From positions 72,248,300 through 72,312,299 of the forward strand of contig CM049314.1 of the NCBI GenBank assembly GCA_026874595.1: a DNA stretch of 64,000 nt, given 5' to 3'. Made by a program: the position numbers and the translations under genes. Source of the DNA: Sipunculus nudus (lineage: Eukaryota > Annelida > Sipuncula > Golfingiida > Sipunculidae). Shown piece after piece: positions 54,940 to 64,000 of this stretch. The notes below the pieces were generated by a model that was not told the origin of the DNA, ran no database searches, and worked only from the letters and a program-made list of their open reading frames with translations. How positions within the stretch are numbered: position 1 is the first letter of the stretch; every line of letters begins with the position of its first letter.

Positions 54940-55687
54940 AAATGCATAAAAACTAAAATGTGTGGTAAAAGTGGAAAATCAAAATGCTTTTAGCCATGTA
55001 AAGAGGAACTGTTAAAAGATGCTTCGTGGAGATTCATTTCGTCAGTCACTTTCTGTATAGATCTGGTGAATGACTGCTATAAATTCTTTACAAAATGATT
55101 TTTATTTATTTATGTTTATAACAATATTTACAGGGTAGCCTGGTAAAATAAATAGTTGAGTCTATCATCACAGGTGCATGTAAAGTTAAATTACCCAAGT
55201 AAACACATATTTTACATTGAAACACAAGTATCACACTATCTACTATATTTGTCACACATAAAAAGAGAGATAAAAATGATTTTATGGTGTGTCGCTTCAT
55301 TGATCCTCCAAAAAAGTTTCACAAGCTTTTGATTGAATGAATGCAACTGCACAGAAAACGGTACACGGTTATTAGTATCAGGATTCAGCATTCGTGTCGT
55401 TCTGAAAATCCGAGCCTTCTACAAACGACCTATTATTGTTTAAATTAACATATAAGAACTTTTCTACAACATATAACTTAAACGTAACCATGAACACGCA
55501 CATTATTCTGGCAAACTTGACCAAATTGTCGAATACCCTGTACTAGGAGTTTCAACATTCATAAATCCTATTGCGCTGATATCGTAGAAAACAGCATATG
55601 ATCTTAACATTATAGGATACGTGTGTTCAATTACCACAAATTAATACATTTGAACAAATCTGTCTCCATGTAAACGAGTCCGCCAGT

Positions 55688-55879
55688 ATGGCGAACAAGT
55701 TGGCTGCCGTAAAGCGTATCCTTGGAGCCAGGCCCTTATTCACTAATGCAATTTTTTCCCGAGTATTCTTTTTCTATATGCCTGTGCAATGGACCAACAT
55801 GGCTTCTTATAACATCAAACTTGTCTATACGTCATATGGTCCTATCTTTTCACATGAACTTGAAGAGGGCAGTGAATAG
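55688..55879 (+). CDS. Short open frame MANKLAAVKR, unit 1 copy
   Basis: 63 codons, M-A-N-K-L-A-A-V-K-R-I-L then RPLFTNAIFSRVFFFY. The first 30-odd residues faintly recall the N-terminus of Mpv17/PMP22-type membrane proteins (basic helix, PL-x-[TA]-N, then a hydrophobic helix), but without the rest of the family. The copy at 59804 differs by indels that change the C-terminus, so only the first 40 residues are comparable. It might be a first coding exon of such a gene or chance. Confidence 0.25.
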   Translation: MANKLAAVKRILGARPLFTNAIFSRVFFFYMPVQWTNMASYNIKLVYTSYGPIFSHELEEGSE

Positions 55880-56126
55880 TTGTCCACGCTCAAGTCGGCG
55901 TTTCCCAATATGCCTTGGGGCCTTTAAATTCCTATGATTAATGTTTATGTATGGTTAACATTACGCAAATATGTCAAATGCTTGTTTGGAACCGCTTTAA
56001 GAGGTAATTTTGGCTTTACTACATTCGAAACAAGTATAAGACTTTGATTTTTTAAATTGTACAAAAGAACCAGAAATCATGACTTTTGGAAATATTATAG
56101 AGGAAAAATAAATACAACCACGTATC

Positions 56127-56163
56127 CACCAGAATGCATTAATGATGATGTGGTCAAAATTGC
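56127..56163 (-). pseudogene. Truncated exon 2 of the secreted gene at the duplication junction
   Basis: Minus strand: acceptor TTTTTTTTCCAG, then G-N-F-D-H-I-I, matching the start of exon 2, and then cut by the duplication boundary. The leading Cys18 has become Gly. The rest of exon 2 is missing. Confidence 0.6.
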
Positions 56164-57054
56164 CCTGGAAAAAAAATAGGTATTATAGTATTTATATTAA
56201 CCATTATGACAGCATATATCCACGTGGATGATCTTGCCTGAAAATAATTATTTAAGCTTTTATCAGATTTATTTAATTATTTATTAACTATATACGGAAT
56301 TCTTCATTGAAATATTATGAAATTTACCTATCCATAAAAATAGACGAATACAAAAAAAAAAAGAATATTATCGTATCCATACTAAATAGTAATGTAAAAA
56401 TAGCAGATTTATATAGCATCTAGGGCTTTAGAAAGAACAGTATTAGAAACAAAATTAAATGGCAAAATACAGCAGAACCTTGATATTAGCGCATTTGTTG
56501 TATAAAAGTCCCAAGTTCTTTAAAAAAAATATTATCTGAAATGTTTATTAATGGTCTTTAGCGCAACTCTTTCAAGAGAAAGGACAGTTTATGTGTCTTG
56601 GGGAAGTTATAAATCAAAACAGGGAAATCCTACTTGATCAATAGTGAGTTTTGAAAATCTTTTGCGTTATAGCTACAGTCATATGGACCTTTCACGACGT
56701 AGGCGTGGCCAACGCTGTGTGCTGATTTTGATAGGAGACTTATCCATAAAAAAAGCCACCCAATGGCGGGACAGCTGGTTACGGATGGTACATCCGGCGT
56801 TGCCAATAAAGACGTTCCCTTTAGAATATATAAATGAGCCAGATAAAGGAAACAAAGAAGGAGACACAGCATAACCTTCTTAACCGATATAGATGTTTAA
56901 TAATTAAGATTTTAAAGGTTTTTTAACGAAAATATTCTTCATCTTGGAAAATCGATTGAAAGCAGCATTTTTAAAGCGATAAAATTATTATTTTTTTAAA
57001 TCACTTTGAATTTGCACACGTAGACATTATGGTATACATCACATGTTTACTGAC

Positions 57055-57105
57055 CTGGCCGCCACCAGAGCCAGCGAGAGCTAACATCATCGTGAATGGT
57101 AACAT
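57055..57105 (-). CDS. Duplicate signal-peptide exon of the secreted gene (unit 2)
   Basis: 17 codons, MLPFTMMLALAGSGGGQ, with the same CAG|GTCAGT donor as the copy at 52974-53024. The adjoining exon 2 is truncated, so on its own this copy has no complete gene. As its phase is unchanged it could splice over unit 1 to exon 2 at 51240 and act as an alternative first exon. Confidence 0.5.
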
Positions 57106-57325
57106 TGTAAACTCCACGGCAAGTAATATCATAGGGTGTACAAACCATCACCCGCTCTCTGATCTCATCTTTGTGTAAATCGGATCTTGTACGTGTGTTA
57201 TATTAGTGCTGTATATTAGGCGTGATTTTATGTACAATATGTAAAACAGAGTAACACTGATAGCTATACTTGTTACGTATTATCAGTAATTGATCACCCT
57301 CTATTACATATTACGGTATAATATA

Positions 57326-57328
<3 letters not shown>

Positions 57329-57362
<34 letters not shown>
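57329..57362. repeat. (TA)n microsatellite expanded in unit 2
   Basis: The unit 1 counterpart (about 53.25 kb) has only a short, interrupted TA run. Confidence 0.9.
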
Positions 57363-57365
<3 letters not shown>

Positions 57366-58865
57366 AATATAATGATTATAAGTATTATTATAATTTCGAA
57401 CATAGAAAGTGGAATCAACGACACAAGGCAATATCATGTATGCCATCTCTTACGTTCATCAGGTTGAGGACGATGCTTTGCATGTATACGCGCACATGAA
57501 AACACAGCGGTTTTCATAAATATACACATAACGCATATACACGCATATCGAAAAACTGCTTTGCATTCTGACCTATGAACTTATATAAACCAGTGACGGA
57601 TCACCAGTGACGGGCGGACCGTTTAATAGTTTGTATTATCTTCCCGACACATAGGTTAGAAAAAGTTCTACAACTTGGCCGTATCAGACATGATGACACA
57701 ATGTTATGCTCTAAGCGTGGGGAAAAAACTGTTACTCTCGCCATACGTGGCCGTTTGGGTCAATCTTGAATCTGTCAGTTAAGTGACTGAAATAAATACC
57801 ACAGTAGTTAAGTGCATCAGTATAAATATCATGAGCCTCATTTCGCTTTTTTTAGGGATCGGAGCAAAGTACATTTCGCCCCCTCACTTTTTTACCGATA
57901 TAAACGCCAAAGTTTTTTTTCAAGATAATTGTGTCAATCAGGTTTCTCATACTTTGCTCAATAATCTTTCAATTATGGATTTAATTTTGAGAAAATTTAA
58001 GACCTTGCATGTGTCAGGTGCCTCGATTAACTGCTATAGGTGATACTCCATGTCTTGAATGTTTAAAAGTAAATTATGAATAATATAGGGCTGAAAACTA
58101 GGCTAAATTATTTTGTATACACAATACATTTATTATATGGCGGGATTTAGAAATAAATGAAACTTTTTGAATAGGATTTTGCTTTCATTCTAATAAGGAA
58201 GCGGAGAGGGGGTAGATTTTTAGTTTATGTCCTTATTTCGGGGGGGGGGGGGGGCATGCGGTGTGGACGCACTTATAATTCATTGTCTAGTATCACGTGA
58301 CTAGTATGGCAATCATACTAGTATGGCATATTCAATAAAGAAAGTATAAAACATTGTGTTGGACATGTTCTGAGTGGTTGCGTATTCGCGTCCGGTTTGA
58401 TCCACTTTTTCGTCATGCTTAATCCTGTCCACAATTAATGAATGGGTCATCAATCCTTATACACCCAATAAGATAATAAATCACACCCAAAATCACACTC
58501 GACCCTGTGTGCTGGCGACCAAGATTAGATCCCGTCTTGGCTATGAGAGTGGGTTGTAGTTGCCGTCCAAGGTCGGTGTTTAAGTTTGGCTTCCTTCACC
58601 TCCACACTACATCAGCACATTTTACCCTATGGAAGCCATATGGATACAGACACACATTCACACAAGAAACCGTAAACATTACAGCCGCCTTGGTTTTAAA
58701 CAAGTCCAAAGCACTGTTAATAAAATGTCTACACTTAGGCACGTGCAGACAAAATAATTAACTAGGAGGTATGAGAAAATGCATGGTATGCATTCAAGGT
58801 AAAAGTTCGCGTATTATTAACGGGTAGAAGATCGAGGCTAACCTTGCCTCAAAATTAGTGGCGTG

Positions 58866-58877
58866 TATATAAAAAGG
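58866..58877 (+). promoter_or_regulatory. TATA box of the intact synthetase first exon
   Basis: TATATAAAAAGG 77 bases before the ATG; a start site about 30 bases on would give a 5' UTR of roughly 45 bases. Confidence 0.6.
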
Positions 58878-58942
58878 TGCATGAAAAATAGCTCTGCTAT
58901 TAAACATAGAACGGACCATACTGTAGATTCTCGTCGTTCAAA

Positions 58943-59041
58943 ATGGCGGCTAGAGGCAAGTCATTGGAATCTTTTTCTGATCAACCACTACATGAATTTA
59001 TTATGAAAGATTGGGAAAATGTTTCTGACAAGATTTGCATA
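58943..59041 (+). CDS. Intact first coding exon of a second acyl-CoA synthetase gene
   Basis: 33 codons, MAARGKSLESFSDQPLHEF.. IMKDWENVSDKICI, then donor ATA|GTGAGT (59042). Length, start, splice phase and the LH-[EQ]-F-[IV]-MKDWE block equal exon 1 of the complete gene at 41538 (also 33 codons, ATA|GTAAGC). I found no exon 2 in the remaining 5 kb on this strand. Intron 1 of the complete gene is 5.2 kb, so the rest could lie just beyond the window, or this may be an orphan exon. Confidence 0.65.
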
Positions 59042-59803
59042 GTGAGTATCAAATGCATAAAAAGTAAAATGTGTGGTAAAAGTGGAGAATCAAAATTCTT
59101 TCAGCCATGTAAAGAGGAACTGTAAAAAGATGCTTTAATTCAAGTCTTCGTGGAGATTCATTTCGTCAGTAACTTTCTGTATAGATTTGGTGAATGACTG
59201 CTATCAATTCTTTAAAAAATGATTTTTACTTATTTATGTGTTTATAACAATATTTACAACGTAAAATAAATAGTTGAGTCTATCATCACAGGTGCATGTA
59301 AAGTTAAATTACCCGAGTAAACACATATTTTACATTGGAACACAAGTATCACACTATATACTATATATTTTTCACACATAAAATGAGAGATAAAAATGAT
59401 TTTATGGTGTGTCGCTTCATTGATCCTCCAAAAAAGTTTCACAAGCTTTTGATTGAATGAATGCAACTGCACAGAGAACGGTACACGGTTATTAGTATCA
59501 GGATTCAGCATTCGTGTCGTCCTGAAAATCCGAGCCTTCTACAAACGACCTATTATTGTTTAAGTTGACATATAAAAACTTTTCTACAAAATATAACTTA
59601 AACGTAACCATGAACACATTATTCTGGCAAACTTTACCAAATTGTCGAATACCCTGTACTAAGAGTTTCAACATTCATAAATCCTATTGCGCTGATATCG
59701 TAGAAAACAGCATATGATCTTAACATTATAGGATACGTGTGTTCAATTACCACAAATTAATACATTTGAACAAATCTGTCTCCATGTAAACGAGTCCGCC
59801 AGT

Positions 59804-60052
59804 ATGGCGAACAAGTTGGCTGCCGTAAAGCGTATCGTGGGAGCCTGGCCCTTATTCACTGATGCAATTTTTTTCGGTGTATTCTTGTTCTATACGCCTG
59901 TGCAATGGACCAACATGACTTCTCATACATCACTCTTCTCTATACGTCATATGGTACTATCTTTTTACCTGAACTGGAAGAGGGAAGTGAATAGTTTTGC
60001 ATGGTCTAGTTGGCTTTTCCCAATATGCCTTGGGGCCTTAAAAATCCTATGA
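59804..60052 (+). CDS. Short open frame MANKLAAVKR, unit 2 copy
   Basis: 82 codons; begins MANKLAAVKRIVGAWPLFTD with a hydrophobic stretch after it, as in the 55688 copy, then diverges by frame. The faint Mpv17-like look is restricted to the first 40 residues. An upstream stretch of at least 100 bases is also highly conserved between units, which by itself reflects recent duplication. Confidence 0.25.
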   Translation: MANKLAAVKRIVGAWPLFTDAIFFGVFLFYTPVQWTNMTSHTSLFSIRHMVLSFYLNWKREVNSFAWSSWLFPICLGALKIL

Positions 60053-60139
60053 TTAATGTTTTTATATGGTTAACATTACGTAAATATGTAAAATGCTTGT
60101 TTGGAACCGCTTTAAGAGGTAATTTTTGCTTTACTGCAT

Positions 60140-60285
60140 TCGTGTCAAAGTCGAAGGGACCCTCAGAAAACTTCGAAACATCCGAGGTTAGACACAAGCG
60201 GGTGTTATTTGGTTATAATTTAACTATAGTTGTCCGGAATATCGAGTCTGTAACTTCGACATAAGCGGGATATTCGACTTATTGG
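60140..60285. mobile_element. Truncated copy of the 7.1 kb MITE
   Basis: GTCGAAGGGACCCTCAG, CATCCGAGGTT, ACACAAGCGGG and GGATATTCGACTTA match the interior of the 7114-7306 element, but both terminal CAGTGAAA ends are gone. In unit 1 the same place (about 56.02-56.04 kb) has only a short remnant. Confidence 0.8.
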
Positions 60286-60374
60286 AATTTGATTTTTTAA
60301 ATTTTACAAAAGAACCAGAAATGATGACTTTGGAAAAAATTATAGAGGAAAAATAAATACAACCACGTATCAAT

Positions 60375-60440
<66 letters not shown>
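60375..60440. repeat. (CA)n-(TA)n microsatellite at the duplication end
   Basis: Starts within ten bases of the right edge of unit 2. Confidence 0.95.
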
Positions 60441-60445
<5 letters not shown>

Positions 60446-61855
60446 TTAAAGTGGAGCAGTGTAGATAAATAGACAGACAAACGTTGGCAGAAATCCCTTA
60501 GTGGATAAAACTATGGCATTACACGGCTATCCCTTGCCTTCGGGAAATTTCATACTTAATTTTAGAAATGGACACATTTCCTGATTTACACAATTCAAAT
60601 AATATATAGTTGGCAAAAAATGCCCCCCCCCCCACACTCTCAAAATTTATGAAGAGGCACCTCTCCAGTATTATGAGGACAATCTTGTAAATAAGGTCAA
60701 GGTTATTAACAAATGGCAGTTGCAAATCTGTTAGCCGTGACAAATTTTTGCCCAGAGATCACATTTTTTTTAATTTGGCCATGTTTGAGATTCAGCACAT
60801 AAAGATTGGCAGATGTGCAAAACTTTTTTTTATATACAATATGTTGCGTCGCCCGCCCCAAAACGGCATATTTGGATTAAAGTAATGAACAGTCTGTTAC
60901 TCGTTGAAGGAAAATTATTAAAAAATCTGAAAGTCTGAAACCCTTGTATAAAGGCTGTGGCCGCTGAAAAACGTGCGTAACGGACCGCCTGTACCAACCC
61001 CCCCCCCCCCCCTTGGATCCGTTATTGCCACTGGAGAGGGTTAAAGAAGGGATTTTTTAACCATGAGGATATCGAGAGAACAAATGGCTTAATAAATGGA
61101 ATTATGTATTTTCTCTGGAATGTTTTATATAATTTATTTATATCAATAGTTATATGCTGAGATCGTTTCTTATAAGAGTTTATCTACACGTATTTTTTTC
61201 TAAAATATAATTGTCAAGTGTTCAAAGCACAAGTGTGCAGTGAGAAAATCAGGTCCCTGTTAAAATAAAAAAAAATAGAGACCATCACGAGAAATGTAAA
61301 AAGAGTTATAAAAACCAGAGGTAGCAAGCTTACTTAATATATTAGAATTGCTCTATATCCTTCCAGATTTATTCAATTTATTTATTAAGATTTCATATAT
61401 GAATTGGATGTTTCAAATACGCAGAAACAAACTCAGGAAACCATCCAAGATAATTAATTATTATTAATATTAATTCATTTAATACCGCGCCACTAGCCAG
61501 CACTCAATGCTGCTCAGTTGCGCTATTACATGTGTAAATAAAACATAAAATGATAAAAAAATAAGAAAAGTTAAAATAACTTAAACAACTATTTACTTTG
61601 AGATAAAAAAAAAAATAAAAGTATGATTGTAGAGTATCCTTAAAATTCATGATGTTCCCTTTATAAATATGACCAAATAAAGGCATAGTTTACAAAGAGC
61701 AAAACTATTAATTAAAAAAAAATGCAGCACGAAAAAAATGTTTCCATTTGTCTTTTGAAACCGTTATAATCATCACACATCCGGGGTTCCCAGGGTAACT
61801 CATTCCATAATTTTAGCGTAGCAACTGAAAAAAAGATCACTATATGTTTTTGTAT
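60440..61855. other. Intergenic, no recognised gene
   Basis: AT-rich with C-runs at 60623-60632 and 60997-61012. No supported frame and no second exon of the synthetase paralogue found. Confidence 0.5.
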
Positions 61856-61859
61856 GAGC

Positions 61860-62590
61860 AGCTATTGAGCACAGACGATGCTGGTCAATAGAGCGTAATT
61901 GCGTGATGGCTGGTATTGCCGCACAATCTCAGCAAGGTAGTTTGGAGCACTACCGTTAAGACATCTGTGTGTGATATAAAACAATTTAAACTTATTCTCT
62001 GTGGCACAGGCAGCCAGTGGAGTTGCTGTATTATGTCTAATAATAATATGTCGTTTACTTTGACTTACTACCGTCCTGGCTGCAGTGTTGAGCACACTTT
62101 GAAGTTAATTCGTAACTGATGCTCGGATATCAATCAGGAGCGAGTTACAGTTGTCAAGCCTAGATGTAATAAAGGCGTGCAGGATTTTTTCAGTTGCTTC
62201 TCTGGTGAGCATCTGTCTGATGGCAGAAATGTTGTACATATGGAAGTAGCAGGATTTGCTACTTTACATGGCCGTCCATAGTGGCTACCTTGTCGAATCA
62301 ACTACCAAGATTTATCATGATTGGACTAGCTTTGATAGAGCAACCAATAACGTCTTTAATAGTGGAGAGCAAAAACTCTTGGTCTTAGCCTGTGAGCCGT
62401 GAGGATGATCAGTTCCGTCTTGTCACCATTTAGCTTCAGTTTATTTCTCACCATCCGTTCATCAACTGCAGTGATACACAACTAAATTGAGGCCATAGCT
62501 GAGGTATATAGAAGGACCAGTTTGAAACTGAAGGCCAGGTAACACTGGGTGTCGTCCGATATTGTGTCTTGTCACGATATCACAAATTTG
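61860..62590 (-). mobile_element. Decayed non-LTR retrotransposon, reverse-transcriptase end
   Basis: Minus strand, in order: ADDTQCYLAF (the catalytic A/YADD box), NKLKLNGDKTELIILT, then SYFHMYNISAIRQMLTREAT and ITSRLDNCNSLL, then LNTAARTVVSQSKR and KFKLFYITHRCLNGSAPNYL. This order is that of CR1/L2/Rex-type LINE reverse transcriptases after the catalytic box. Stops and frameshifts interrupt it repeatedly, so it is a dead 5'-truncated fragment. Confidence 0.88.
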
Positions 62591-62639
62591 CTAGTGTATA
62601 AGGAAAAGAGAATTCCTATGCATTATTGACTAGATTGAA

Positions 62640-62960
62640 ACACATTGCTGCTCTTCCTGTACTAGGTCAACGATTGCGCCATCCTTCCACAGATAAGGAA
62701 ATAATTGATTCGTATGCACAGGAGTGTGTAAATATGAGGAACGATTTGGTTAAACCCCAGAACACATTATTTGGTGAACTTGAGATACTCTTTCCTAGAC
62801 TTTCCAGATAGTCTAAACTATTTTATAATCGAGTATTTTTTATGTATTTGCCTCCAGTTTGCAAACACTTTATCGCATATATGCTATTTATAGCAATAAG
62901 TACCAAACTTGGTAATTATCGCCCCAAATGTTTATTCCGCGAAATAATTGAATTGATAAA
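62640..62960 (+). pseudogene. Decayed third copy of the small membrane-protein gene
   Basis: Aligns with 17.66-18.02 kb (CTGCTCTTCCTGTACT, GCGCCATC.TTCCACAGA, TTGATTCGTA, ACAGGAGTGTG, GAACTTGAGATA, TTCCGCGAAATAA). The membrane-segment Trp codon is TAG, GAIFP reads CAILP and a further stop follows, so it cannot encode the protein. Confidence 0.8.
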
Positions 62961-62989
62961 GACCTCACCTTGAGTGGTGACTACATATG

Positions 62990-63960
62990 CATTTTGTTGT
63001 GATTATCAATGATTGATGACTTAATGTTAAGATTGTCGGTTATTTTCCACGTCATCGAAACATCAGGATGCATAGCCGTTGCAGAAGCGATTATAAATGT
63101 CAAGAAAACGAATGACACACAAGATAAAACCATTGACAAGATCATGTTTTTTTTGCTTGTTATTTTTTATTAATGGTTCACATAGTTCATTTTGAGAGCG
63201 TTAAACGTAGAACATGTAATAAGAAAGAAAATGATTTACATAAGCGAACATTAAAAAGTGCCACCTCAGAATCTTCATGGCATCATAATTGACGTAAACT
63301 CTCATGTATCAACTAGAAGATATTGTGTTCATTAATCGCATAGCAACTCCAAACAATTAAATTCAATTTGGTGGTGTTTCCAATCAACAGAATAATGATT
63401 AAATATAATAATAATGTAAATAATAAAATCACAATGTCTCACTTGTGATAACATTTTTCATTTATGAAGGACTAATTAGAAAACGCTTATATTAAAGTAG
63501 AACTATTTAATTTGTGCTACCTAAAAAGAATATTATAAAGAATATAATAATACCTTTTTTCATTTATGAAAGACTATTACAAAACGCTTTTAATAAAGTA
63601 GAACAATTGAATTTGAGCTACATAACAACAATACTTAAGAAAATACTCTTACAGTCAGAGCCTTTGATCCTTACCATAAGATATACCTGGTTAAGACTGA
63701 GGTTGATCTTGTTGAATGTGCATGATACAGCATTGAGCAATAGTTTTTTTCCCAGGAAAATGATAGCGATAGTACATATATACAGTATGGTCCTAGACCC
63801 TTTAAACCTGCAGATTATAAAGAGTTGGAAAGTATATCTGGGTTGTTATAATAAACCAGTTGATATATAATGGCCAAGGTCCAGAAATGTCAAAAAGTTT
63901 CTCTTATTCTTAACTCTGCAAAAAAAAATGCATCTTATCTGAAATAATTTAATTAGAATC
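62990..63960 (+). repeat. Copy of the 20.66-21.53 kb segment
   Basis: Ordered matches in the same orientation directly behind the membrane-protein pseudogene, so the original 17.5-21.5 kb segment was copied before the 2.6-kb repeat block at 18.07-20.66 kb arrived, or lost it. An internal duplication of about 80 bases ('ttcatttatgaargactaa') occurs at 63.45-63.62 kb. Confidence 0.75.
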
Positions 63961-64000
63961 TTAATACTTCTCTCATTCTATTCATGACAATTATATAAAA

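Larger units (their letters stand above)
51206..56126 (+). repeat. Tandem segmental duplication, unit 1
   Basis: About 4.9 kb that recurs next door, same orientation, with high similarity over long stretches. It runs from within exon 2 of the secreted-protein gene (CCACCAGAACGCG) to ACAACCACGTAT. It carries the functional signal-peptide exon of the secreted gene (minus) and a dead acyl-CoA synthetase first exon (plus). About 830 bases (52018-52846) are absent from unit 2. Confidence 0.93.
56127..60366 (+). repeat. Tandem segmental duplication, unit 2
   Basis: Begins with CCACCAGAATGCATTAATG, the counterpart of the unit 1 start, immediately after the unit 1 end. It finishes at ACAACCACGTAT, where a (CA)n-(TA)n tract starts. 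It carries a second signal-peptide exon (minus) and an intact acyl-CoA synthetase first exon with TATA box (plus). Confidence 0.93.

Noticed and set aside
59042-64000. Exon 2 of the second synthetase gene
   Set aside because: I looked for a reading like IYIEDGK...TFCQL or GVRRGD on the plus strand and found none; the gene, if complete, continues outside the window.

Overview
This is eukaryotic nuclear DNA, most likely from a bivalve mollusc. It is AT-rich and intron-rich, with long (TA)n tracts, G/C homopolymers, tRNA-derived SINEs, MITE-like elements and the GGACGGACGG-type and 'gtgaccttgacctttg'-type dispersed repeats I associate with molluscan genomes. Nothing indicates a bacterial, phage or plasmid origin. 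The species assignment is an inference.

Layout. 1-4.8 kb holds no recognisable gene. 4.95-6.46 kb (minus) is an intronless coding region for a Golgi-type GT11 alpha-1,2-fucosyltransferase-like protein whose HxRRxD donor-binding motif is altered. 6.5-23 kb is repeat-rich; it carries two related genes for a small single-pass membrane protein (12.29-12.51 and 17.57-17.76 kb, plus), a 27-bp minisatellite open on both strands, SINEs and MITEs. 23.10-41.54 kb (minus) is a complete 11-exon gene for a 533-residue 4-coumarate-CoA ligase/luciferase-like acyl-CoA synthetase. Its exons join in phase, all adenylation motifs are present and it ends in a PTS1-like SKI. Its introns contain a MULE-like element with terminal inverted repeats, SINEs, satellite DNA and a 2.6-kb fold-back structure.

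41.6-47.8 kb is non-coding as far as I can see. 47.86-53.02 kb (minus) holds a four-exon candidate gene for an unrecognised 120-residue secreted protein with six cysteines. A tandem segmental duplication of about 5 kb follows (51.21-56.13 and 56.13-60.37 kb). Each unit carries the signal-peptide exon of the secreted gene (minus) and, divergently, a first coding exon of a second acyl-CoA synthetase gene (plus). In unit 1 that synthetase exon is dead; in unit 2 it is intact and has a TATA box, so a paralogous ligase gene may continue to the right of the window.

The last 2 kb contain a decayed non-LTR retrotransposon (minus) and a decayed copy of the 17.5-21.5 kb region, including a broken third copy of the small membrane protein gene.

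There is no operon logic here. The biological themes are lipid/xenobiotic CoA activation (probably peroxisomal), glycan fucosylation and lineage-specific small secreted or membrane proteins in a region shaped by local duplication.
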